This document shows positions 35,320 to 41,820 of a stretch of DNA of 64,000 bases, piece after piece. The stretch spans positions 1 to 64,000 of the forward strand of contig NZ_WESC01000016.1 in the NCBI RefSeq assembly GCF_009184905.1, given 5' to 3'. The notes beneath the pieces were generated by a model. The model was given only the letters and a program-made list of their open reading frames with translations. It did no database searches and was not told where the DNA came from. Origin of the DNA: Parvibaculum sedimenti (GTDB lineage: Bacteria; Pseudomonadota; Alphaproteobacteria; Parvibaculales; Parvibaculaceae). Made by a program: the position numbers and the translations under genes. Within the stretch, counting starts at the first letter, position 1. Every line of letters starts with the position of its first letter.

Positions 35320-36183
35320 ATGAAGGCGGTTGCTCTGCTTCTGCTCCGGCTTGTCACCGGACTCTATCTGCTCGCCTGGTCGGTGGTGAAACTTACCAGC
35401 ACCGACCGCGCGGTTGAGATTTCCAACAAGCTCTATTTCGGGCTTTTCAGCAATCCGGTCGTGCAGCATGGGCTGGGGGCGCTGGGGGGCGTGCTCGGGC
35501 TTTTCGTTATTCTGGGCTTTCTGCGCAGCTTCTCCTATCTGGTGCAGGCGCTGGTTCTGGCGCTCGGCGTCGGTGTGCTGGCGAAGACCATGACCGCGCC
35601 CGTCGATTTCGCGAGCGGTGTCGATCTGACGACGGCGCTCACGCCCTATCTGGCGCTGTTCGTTGCCGCCGTCGTGCCGCTGCTGGCCAAGTTGGATGAT
35701 GTCCTCTCGCTCGATGTGTTTCTCGCCTGGGCCGAGCGCAGGCTGGGGCGCGACGAACTGGCTGCCCCCGTGGTGACGGCGGCGGCGGTCGCCGCTGCTG
35801 CCGCCGCGGCCGATGAGGTCGCGCAGTATGACGAGCCCGCTTACGAAGAGCCCGCTCAGGAAGATGCTGTCGTCGAGGCCGCGGCGCCCGAAGACGCCTA
35901 TGCCGCACCTGCTGTCGACGAGGTGGCGGTCGACGCCCCTTTGATCGAGGAAGCGGCGGCGGAGGATGTCGCGGTGGAAGCGCCGCCGGCTGAAGAGTCT
36001 GTCATGGAAGCGCAGGCCGGGCCCGTTCCGCTGGAAGTCGCCGTCGACGAGGCGCCTGCGGTTGAGGTGCAGGCCGTCGAAGAAGCTACTCCCGAAGCGG
36101 CTGGGGAAGCAGAGCCCGCGCTCGAAGAACTCGCCGCCGTCGAGGCGCAGAAGCACGAGGCTCCCGCGCCGACGGTGCATTGA
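35320..36183 (+). CDS. DoxX-like membrane protein with acidic repetitive tail
   Basis: The 287-residue protein begins with about 130 residues holding four hydrophobic segments (LLLLRLVTGLYLLAWSVVKL, LGALGGVLGLFVILGFL, LVQALVLALGVGVLAKTM, LTPYLALFVAAVVPLLA), which resembles a DoxX-type four-helix unit. A tail of about 140 residues follows, made of Ala, Glu, Val and Pro (EEPAQEDAVVEAAAPEDAYAAP and similar), strongly acidic and repetitive, probably disordered and cytoplasmic. Function unknown. A nearly full-length antisense frame exists (35314-36180) but is His/Arg-rich and not protein-like. Divergent from mcd over 227 bp. Confidence 0.75.
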   Translation: MKAVALLLLRLVTGLYLLAWSVVKLTSTDRAVEISNKLYFGLFSNPVVQHGLGALGGVLGLFVILGFLRSFSYLVQALVLALGVGVLAKTMTAPVDFASGVDLTTALTPYLALFVAAVVPLLAKLDDVLSLDVFLAWAERRLGRDELAAPVVTAAAVAAAAAAADEVAQYDEPAYEEPAQEDAVVEAAAPEDAYAAPAVDEVAVDAPLIEEAAAEDVAVEAPPAEESVMEAQAGPVPLEVAVDEAPAVEVQAVEEATPEAAGEAEPALEELAAVEAQKHEAPAPTVH

Positions 36184-36204
36184 GGAATTGCGGGAGGCGA
36201 GCCT

Positions 36205-37089
36205 TTAGAGGTTCGCCTCCGGCGGAACCGTGAGCGGTATCTTCAGATAGCGGTGCCCGTTCGCTTCGGTCTTCGGCAGATGACCCGCACGGATGTTGAC
36301 CTGAACCGACGGCAGCAGCAGCACGGGCGCTGCAAGCGCGGCGTCGCGCATTTCGCGCATGGCGACGTAGTCATCCTCGCTCACGCCATCGTGGATATGG
36401 ATGTTATGCGCGCGTTCCTCCGCAACGCTGGTCTCCCATGCATAGGTATCGCGGCCGGGCGCCTTGTAGTCGTGACACATGAAGAGCCGCGTCTCTGGCG
36501 GGAGAGAGAGTATCCTGTGGATCGAGCGATAGAGTGCGTGCGCATCGCCGCCGGGAAAGTCCGCCCGCGCCGTGCCATAGTCCGGCATGAAGAGCGTATC
36601 GCCGACGAAAACGGCATCACCGATCCGGTATGAGATGCAGGCCGGTGTATGACCCGGCGTCGCCAGAACCTCGAAGTGGCTTTGACCGAGCGGAATCCTG
36701 TCGCCATCCGCAAAGAGTGCATCGAATTCGCGGCCATCGGACGGCGCGTTCTGGCCGAAGAGCGGCCCGAAGATTTCCTGCACCTTGCCGATATTGGCGC
36801 CGATGCCCGTCTTCGCTCCCGTTTTCGCCTTCAGATATTGCGCAGCGGAGAGGTGGTCGGCATGGGCATGCGTTTCGAGAATCCATTCGACCTTCGCGCC
36901 GGATTCGCCGATGGCGGCGAGAAGCCGGTCTGCGCCGATGGTTGTGATCTTGCCCGATTTCGGGTCGTAATCGAGCACCGGGTCGATGATGGCGGCCGTG
37001 TCCGTCGCGGGATCGCGCACGAGATAGGTCACGGTGAAGGTCGCTTCATCGAAAAACGCCCTGATGTCGGGTTTCGTCTGTGCGGACAT
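36205..37089 (-). CDS. MBL-fold persulfide dioxygenase-like hydrolase (Blh/ETHE1 type)
   Basis: Non-heme iron enzyme of the metallo-beta-lactamase fold that oxidises glutathione persulfide to sulfite. The 294-residue protein has the THAHADH metal motif (His74, His76, Asp78, His79), GHTPACISYRIGDAVFVGDTLFMPDYGTARADFPGGDA near 155-190 (second and third metal-ligand motifs) and LFMCHDYK. The DYGTARADFPGGDA stretch is typical of persulfide dioxygenase/Blh proteins. ATG 37089 has GGAGG and AGGA upstream. Divergent from rhodanese and a TauE-type exporter, together a sulfide-detoxification module. Confidence 0.88.
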   Translation of the reverse strand: MSAQTKPDIRAFFDEATFTVTYLVRDPATDTAAIIDPVLDYDPKSGKITTIGADRLLAAIGESGAKVEWILETHAHADHLSAAQYLKAKTGAKTGIGANIGKVQEIFGPLFGQNAPSDGREFDALFADGDRIPLGQSHFEVLATPGHTPACISYRIGDAVFVGDTLFMPDYGTARADFPGGDAHALYRSIHRILSLPPETRLFMCHDYKAPGRDTYAWETSVAEERAHNIHIHDGVSEDDYVAMREMRDAALAAPVLLLPSVQVNIRAGHLPKTEANGHRYLKIPLTVPPEANL

Positions 37090-37115
37090 TTCCTGATCCT
37101 CCGTGGCTTCGTACC

Positions 37116-37141
37116 TTGACAATATATTAGGTTTATCTAAT
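37116..37141. promoter_or_regulatory. shared promoter and AT-rich dyad of the sulfide module
   Basis: TTGACA at 37116-37121 (plus strand) is followed by a perfect inverted repeat ATTAG-N6-CTAAT at 37126-37141 lying between the divergent starts (37089 and 37177). AT-rich dyads of this sort are bound by ArsR-family persulfide sensors such as BigR/SqrR; no such regulator gene is visible next door. Confidence 0.5.
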
Positions 37142-37176
37142 TTAACAAGGTCTGTTGACCCGAAGAGGTTGCCGCA

Positions 37177-37641
37177 ATGGCGCTCAAATCCATTTCACCT
37201 GCCAAGGCCAGGAAACTCGTCGGCCGGGGTGCGCTCGTGGTCGATGTTCGCGAGCGCGGCGAATTCGCGCGCGAGCATATCGAAGGCGCTCGCAACGAAC
37301 CTCTGTCCAGCCTGGGGCGTATCGAAGAGCCGGACCCCGGCGCGGTCATCATCTATCATTGCAAGTCTGGTATGCGAACGCGCGCAAGCGCGAAAAAGCT
37401 CGAAGAGTCAGCCAATTGCGAAGCCTTTATTCTCGAAGGCGGCATCGACGCCTGGAAGGCGACCGGCCTTCCGGTCGTCAAGGGAGGCGGCGCGGACGAT
37501 GCGGCGCATCAGATGCAGATCATCGGGCTGAGCGTATTTTTTATCGGCGTCGCGCTCGGCATGTCCGTCAATCCCGCATTCTATGCATTGGCTGCCGCCG
37601 CGGCTGTCTGGCTCATACAGGGCCTTTTCCGGCGCGCTTGA
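37177..37641 (+). CDS. rhodanese-domain protein with C-terminal membrane segments
   Basis: A 154-residue protein: rhodanese domain (residues 1-105) with VVDVRERGEFAREHIEGARN and active-site Cys62 in YHCKSGMRTRA, followed by two hydrophobic stretches (IIGLSVFFIGVALGMSV and FYALAAAAAVWLIQGLF), a DUF2892-like membrane hairpin. It likely transfers sulfane sulfur at the inner membrane. The same fusion is known in bigR-type operons. Eleven bases separate it from the downstream TauE-like gene. Confidence 0.9.
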   Translation: MALKSISPAKARKLVGRGALVVDVRERGEFAREHIEGARNEPLSSLGRIEEPDPGAVIIYHCKSGMRTRASAKKLEESANCEAFILEGGIDAWKATGLPVVKGGGADDAAHQMQIIGLSVFFIGVALGMSVNPAFYALAAAAAVWLIQGLFRRA

Positions 37642-37651
37642 TGGAGGTCGC

Positions 37652-38443
37652 ATGATCCCCCTGGCCGATATTCTCACGCTTGGCTCCGGTACGCTGATCG
37701 GATTGACGCTTGGGCTCATCGGCGGCGGCGGTTCGATTCTCGCCGTACCGCTCCTCGTCTATGTGGTGGGCGTCACCTCGCCCCACGTCGCCATCGGCAC
37801 CAGCGCTATCGCGGTCGCCGCAAATGCGCTGGTCGGCGTCGCGCTTCATGCGCGGGCGCGCTCGGTCAAATGGCCTTGCGCTCTCGTCTTTGCGGGCTCC
37901 GGCGTCATCGGCGCGTTTCTCGGCGCGCGTGCGGGCAAGGCCGTAGGCGGCGAATTCCTGCTTTTCCTCTTCGGCCTCCTCATGATCGCGGTCGGCGTCA
38001 CCATGCTGCTCAGAAAAGGCGCGGGCGGCGATCACGACGTCCGTCTCAATCGGGTATCGGCGCCAGCGCTTCTTCCCTCGCTCACGGGTTATGGGCTCGG
38101 CGTCGGCCTGCTGTCGGGGTTCTTCGGAATCGGTGGCGGCTTCCTGATCGTGCCGGGCCTCATCAACGCGACCAACATGCCGATCATCTTCGCGGTCGGA
38201 TCGTCGCTCGTTTCCGTCGCCGCCTTCGGCCTTGCCACGGCATCGAGCTATGCGCTGGCGGGCCTTGTCGACTGGCATATGGCGGCGCTGCTGCTGGCGG
38301 GCGGTGTGGTCGGCGCGCTGCTCGGCACGACGCTCGCGCGGCGGCTGGCGGCGGAAAAGGCGCTGCTTGCGCGCCTCTTCGCCGTCATCGTGATGCTGGT
38401 GGGTCTTTACGTCAGCGTGCGAGGCCTCGCCGCGCTGCTTTAG
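37652..38443 (+). CDS. TauE/SafE family sulfite/anion exporter
   Basis: A 263-residue polytopic inner-membrane protein with about eight helices and the two TauE/SafE repeats: LGLIGGGGSILAVPLLVYVVGVTSPHVAIGTSAIAVAANALVG near the N terminus and GFFGIGGGFLIVPGLINATNMPIIFAVGSSLVSV in the middle. In this setting it would export sulfite or thiosulfate made by the persulfide dioxygenase and rhodanese. ATG 37652 has GGAGG seven bases upstream. Its stop overlaps the convergent ccr stop by 4 bp. Confidence 0.9.
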   Translation: MIPLADILTLGSGTLIGLTLGLIGGGGSILAVPLLVYVVGVTSPHVAIGTSAIAVAANALVGVALHARARSVKWPCALVFAGSGVIGAFLGARAGKAVGGEFLLFLFGLLMIAVGVTMLLRKGAGGDHDVRLNRVSAPALLPSLTGYGLGVGLLSGFFGIGGGFLIVPGLINATNMPIIFAVGSSLVSVAAFGLATASSYALAGLVDWHMAALLLAGGVVGALLGTTLARRLAAEKALLARLFAVIVMLVGLYVSVRGLAALL

Positions 38444-39735
38444 CTGTTGCCGGCCTCGATCGCGTCCTCATAGGTGCGAAGCCCGGGATGCTTGGCCGAG
38501 ACGAGCACGGCCATGTTGCCGGGCAGATGCTCGTTCTTCCACATCTTCATATGCGCCTTGGGAATGTCTTCCCATGAGAAGACCTCCGAAAGGCCGGGGT
38601 CGATGCGGCGCTCGATGACGAGCTGGTTCGCGGCCGAGGCCTGCTTCAGATGCGCGAAATGCGAGCCCTGAATGCGCTTCTGCCGCATCCAGACGAAACG
38701 TGCGTCGAAGGTGATGTTGAAGCCAGAGGTGCCGGCGCAGAAGACGACCATGCCGCCGCGCTTCGCCACCATGCAGGAGACGGGGAAGGTTGCCTCGCCC
38801 GGATGCTCGAAAACGATGTCCGGATCGATGCCCTTGCCCGTGATGTCCCAGATCGCCTTGCCGAACTTCCGCGCCTCTTTCATGAAGTCGTTGAATTCGG
38901 CGGAGTTCACCTTGGGGAGCTGGCCCCAGCAGTTGAAATCCTTGCGGTTGATGACGCCCCTGGCACCGAGCGACATCACATAGTCGCGCTTGCTCTCGTC
39001 CGAGATGACGCCGATGGCATGGGCGCCCGCGGTCGCGCAGAGCTGCACGGCGAAGGAGCCGAGGCCACCCGATGCACCCCAGACCAGCACGTTCTGGCCG
39101 GGTTCGAGCGTGTGCGGGCGATGTCCGAAAAGCATGCGATAGGCGGTGGCGAGCGTCAGCGTGTAGCAGGCGCTTTCTTCCCAGGTGAGGTGCTTGGGGC
39201 GCGGCATGAGTTGCTGCGACTGCACGCGGGCGAACTGGGCGAAGGAGCCGTCCGGCGTCTCGTAGCCCCAGATACGCTGCGAGGGCGAAAGCATCGGGTC
39301 GCCGCCATTGCACTCCTCGTCGTCATGGTCGTCCTGGTTGCAATGGATGACGACTTCGTCGCCGACCTTCCATCGCGTGACCTTGGAGCCGACCGCATAG
39401 ACGATGCCCGACGCGTCGGAACCGGCGATGTGATAGGGCACCTTGTGAACGTCGAAGACGGAAATGGGGGTGCCAAGCGCGGCCCAGACGCCATTGTAAT
39501 TGACGCCCGCCGCCATCACGAGAACGAGCACGTCATGGCTGTCGAGTTCCCAGGTCGGCACGACTTCCACCTGCATCGCCTGCTCGGGCGGTCCGTGGCG
39601 TTCGCGGCGGATGGTCCATGCGTACATGTTCGCCGGGACATGGCCGAGCGGCGGAATCTCGCCGATCTCGTAGAGATCCTTCTTCGGAAGCGGATTGTCG
39701 CTCACGGCAGCGGCCGTGCTGTCGGTCTTCGCCAT
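38440..39735 (-). CDS. ccr: crotonyl-CoA carboxylase/reductase
   Basis: Key enzyme of the ethylmalonyl-CoA pathway: NADPH-dependent reductive carboxylation of crotonyl-CoA to ethylmalonyl-CoA. The 431-residue MDR-fold protein shows ANMYAWTIRRERHGPPEQAMQVEVVPTWEL, GVNYNGVWAALGTPISVFDVHK, the acidic insert NQDDHDDEECNGGDPMLSPSQRIWGYET and the NADPH loop VWGASGGLGSFAVQL near 228, all typical of Ccr rather than simple enoyl reductases. ATG 39735 has GAGGACAG upstream; the open frame extends further but is unconserved. Transcribed away from the di-iron gene; the 296-bp region between holds a palindromic motif also found before ecm. Confidence 0.96.
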   Translation of the reverse strand: MAKTDSTAAAVSDNPLPKKDLYEIGEIPPLGHVPANMYAWTIRRERHGPPEQAMQVEVVPTWELDSHDVLVLVMAAGVNYNGVWAALGTPISVFDVHKVPYHIAGSDASGIVYAVGSKVTRWKVGDEVVIHCNQDDHDDEECNGGDPMLSPSQRIWGYETPDGSFAQFARVQSQQLMPRPKHLTWEESACYTLTLATAYRMLFGHRPHTLEPGQNVLVWGASGGLGSFAVQLCATAGAHAIGVISDESKRDYVMSLGARGVINRKDFNCWGQLPKVNSAEFNDFMKEARKFGKAIWDITGKGIDPDIVFEHPGEATFPVSCMVAKRGGMVVFCAGTSGFNITFDARFVWMRQKRIQGSHFAHLKQASAANQLVIERRIDPGLSEVFSWEDIPKAHMKMWKNEHLPGNMAVLVSAKHPGLRTYEDAIEAGNS

Positions 39736-39889
39736 ACTCTGTCCTCGCTCATGCCCCCTGGGTCCTTCGCCGACGGCTGACGCCTGGAGGCTGGGCCCAT
39801 GATCCATCCGTCACCCGTCTGCCGCAATGAGAGGCAGCGGGGCGGTTTTGCCCGGATCATTGGCGGATGACGCGGGGGATGCAAGGGCT

Positions 39890-39906
39890 TTTTGCACTGC
39901 AGCAAA
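39890..39906. promoter_or_regulatory. 17-bp palindromic motif, ccr/di-iron intergenic copy
   Basis: TTTTGCACTGCAGCAAA. It is 15 of 17 identical to a site before ecm (41754-41770). The half-sites TTTGC/GCAAA face each other. It lies 155 bp before the ccr start and 126 bp before the di-iron gene. Resembles PhaR-type (TGC-N-GCA) and ScfR/RamB/PccR-type (TTTGCAAA) operators; which regulator binds is unknown. Confidence 0.55.
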
Positions 39907-39990
39907 TAGCGCCGGAAGCCGACGCGGTGCTTCAGGCGGCCCTGTTCTCCCTTTTCGTCGCGTCAGCTTCTCGGATAGCATTCCTTCGTG

Positions 39991-40005
39991 CGGAGTTTAA
40001 CTCCG
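39991..40005. repeat. 15-bp perfect palindrome before the di-iron gene
   Basis: CGGAGTT-T-AACTCCG, seven paired bases around one centre base, 26 bp upstream of the ATG at 40032. Could be an operator or a short leader hairpin; nothing further can be said. Confidence 0.45.
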
Positions 40006-40031
40006 TATTTGGCCTTTGGGAGGAGGACCGG

Positions 40032-41111
40032 ATGAGCTTCAAGGATATGTACGCGATCGCGCTCGATGGCAGCCATTGGGACGTTCCGCAGAATTACGAC
40101 GCAATGTTCAACTGGAATTACGACCCCGAACGCAGCGCGATGATGGGGCTCTACCAGAAGGGCAAGGAGATGCAGTGGGATGCCAAGACCCGCATCGACT
40201 GGACCCAGGAGCTCGACGAGGACAATCCCGAGCAATTGCCCGACGAGATGCTGCCGATCAACGGCATGGCCGCTTTCGAGAAAATGTCGCGCAAGGAGAA
40301 GGCGAATGTCCGGAAGCATTTCCAGGCATGGCAGCTCTCGCAGTTCATGCAGGGCGAGCAGGGCGCGCTGATCTGCACCGCGAAGATCGTGACGCAGGTG
40401 CCGGACATGGACTCGAAGTTCTATGCCTCGACGCAGGTGATCGACGAGGCGCGCCATGTCGAGAGCTACAAGATGCTGCTTTCGAAGTTCAATCTCGTCT
40501 ATCCGATGACGAAGCCGCTGCAGACGCTGATCGAGCAGACGCTGCGCGACAGCCGCTGGGACATGACCTATCTCGGCATGCAGGTGGTGATTGAAGGTCT
40601 TGCGCTCGCGGCCTTCGCGCAGATCCGCGACCACGCGCAGAACCCGCTCGCCGCCTCCGTGAATGCCTATGTCATGCAGGACGAGTCCCGCCATGTCGCC
40701 TTCGGGCGTCTGGCGCTGCGCGACTATTATCCTCAGCTCTCGGAGAAGGAGCGCGACGAGCGCGAGGAATTCCTGCTCGAAGCGAGTTATCTCATGCGCG
40801 ACCGCTTCGACGCCGTCGAGGTCTGGCAGAATCTGGGGCTCGATCCCGTGGAATGCGCGGAGCACATGTATCATTCCGGCTTCATGGCGAAGTTCCGCTC
40901 CTCGCTCTTCCAGCGCATCGTGCCCATTGTGAAAGATGTTGGGCTTTGGGGTTCGCGCATCCGCAAGGGCTATGAGGAAATGGGTGTGATCGACTATGCC
41001 AAGCAGGATGTCGACGCGATGCAGGCGAATGACGATTTCATCGCCCGCGAATTCGATGCGCGGCGCAAGCACATCGAAAGCGTTGCGGCCCGCGCTTCCG
41101 CTGCCGAATAG
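40032..41111 (+). CDS. uncharacterised ferritin-like di-iron protein
   Basis: A 359-residue soluble protein with a complete carboxylate-bridged di-iron ligand set on four helices: Glu109 (FMQGEQGAL), Glu139-x-x-His142 (VIDEARHVESY), Glu188 (VVIEGLALAAF) and Glu218-x-x-His221 (QDESRHVAFG). The spacing E..ExxH..E..ExxH is that of ribonucleotide-reductase-R2-like oxidases and AurF-type oxygenases. I cannot name the reaction. AGGAGGA six bases before ATG 40032 fixes the start. It lies between ccr and ecm and shares the ccr-facing control region, suggesting a role tied to acyl-CoA or lipid metabolism. Confidence 0.82.
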   Translation: MSFKDMYAIALDGSHWDVPQNYDAMFNWNYDPERSAMMGLYQKGKEMQWDAKTRIDWTQELDEDNPEQLPDEMLPINGMAAFEKMSRKEKANVRKHFQAWQLSQFMQGEQGALICTAKIVTQVPDMDSKFYASTQVIDEARHVESYKMLLSKFNLVYPMTKPLQTLIEQTLRDSRWDMTYLGMQVVIEGLALAAFAQIRDHAQNPLAASVNAYVMQDESRHVAFGRLALRDYYPQLSEKERDEREEFLLEASYLMRDRFDAVEVWQNLGLDPVECAEHMYHSGFMAKFRSSLFQRIVPIVKDVGLWGSRIRKGYEEMGVIDYAKQDVDAMQANDDFIAREFDARRKHIESVAARASAAE

Positions 41112-41240
41112 GCTTCACTCTGCGCTGGAACGGCTTGGCCGTTCCAGCGTTTGACATGGGAGGGGGCGAGATTTGCCTTGTTCCGGCCACAGATTGGCGG
41201 GACGCTCCTTCAACGCTCACCCGCAGGGAAGGATTTGCTC

Positions 41241-41705
41241 ATGACCTCCAAATCTCCGACAAGGTTCGTCGCGTTGCTGGCCGCTGCCGCCATCGTCATG
41301 CCGACGCTTGCCTTTGCCGACGATCATCGCCCGCCGCCCGGTCAGGGACAGGGCCAGCCCCAGCATCGCGATATGGAGCGGCGCGATCAGAACAAGCACC
41401 AGAATCGTGACATGCAGCGTCGGCAATCGCGCGACCGGCCAGAATTCCGATATGACGAGTCGCGCTATGCACGCGACTATTACCGCAAGCCCGGCAACCG
41501 CTGGGACGCGCCGCGGGCGCCGCGCGGCTTCGGCTATGGCCACAGGCTGCCGCGCAATTACTGGCACCCCCTGCCGCCCGGCCTTCGCGGCCATTTCCAT
41601 CCCCGCCCCGGCTATGACTACTACATGGTCGGCAACGACATCGTGCTCGTGGCGATCGCGACCGGCATCATTGTGGACATCCTCTACAACGTGAACCGTT
41701 ACTGA
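41241..41705 (+). CDS. RcnB family periplasmic protein
   Basis: A 154-residue protein with a signal peptide (LLAAAAIVMPTLAFA|DD, about residue 26), an Arg/Gln/His/Asp-rich middle, and the RcnB-family end: YGHRLPRNYWHPLPPGLRGHFHPRPGYDYYMVGNDIVLVAIATGIIVDIL. RcnB of E. coli tunes nickel/cobalt export; most homologues are uncharacterised. A cobalt link would suit the B12-dependent mutase next door but is only inference. AAGGA before ATG 41241 supports the start. Followed by a strong terminator. Confidence 0.85.
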   Translation: MTSKSPTRFVALLAAAAIVMPTLAFADDHRPPPGQGQGQPQHRDMERRDQNKHQNRDMQRRQSRDRPEFRYDESRYARDYYRKPGNRWDAPRAPRGFGYGHRLPRNYWHPLPPGLRGHFHPRPGYDYYMVGNDIVLVAIATGIIVDILYNVNRY

Positions 41706-41723
41706 GGCACAGGCGCCATTTTC

Positions 41724-41757
41724 GGGGCCCGGGAGCGATCCCGGGCCCCGTCCTTTT
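41724..41757 (+). terminator. intrinsic terminator after the RcnB-like gene
   Basis: Perfect 11-bp stem GGGGCCCGGGA/TCCCGGGCCCC (41724-41734, 41739-41749) with a GCGA loop, then TCCTTTT. The T-run is shared with the first bases of the ecm-side palindromic motif. Confidence 0.85.
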
Positions 41758-41770
41758 GCGCCGCAGCAAA
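41754..41770. promoter_or_regulatory. 17-bp palindromic motif, ecm copy
   Basis: TTTTGCGCCGCAGCAAA, 50 bp before the ecm ATG and 15 of 17 identical to the copy at 39890-39906. Directly abuts the RcnB terminator. No second copy was seen near mcd, etfBA or the 3-hydroxybutyryl-CoA dehydrogenase gene. Confidence 0.55.
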
Positions 41771-41820
41771 GCCTGTGATAAGGCGTTTCAAGCACAGAAC
41801 GCAGCGTAAAGGCGAAGAAC

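Noticed and set aside
35314-36180. 288-residue antisense frame over the DoxX-like gene
   Set aside because: Arg/His/Gly-rich without membrane segments, while the plus-strand frame has four clear helices and a normal start.
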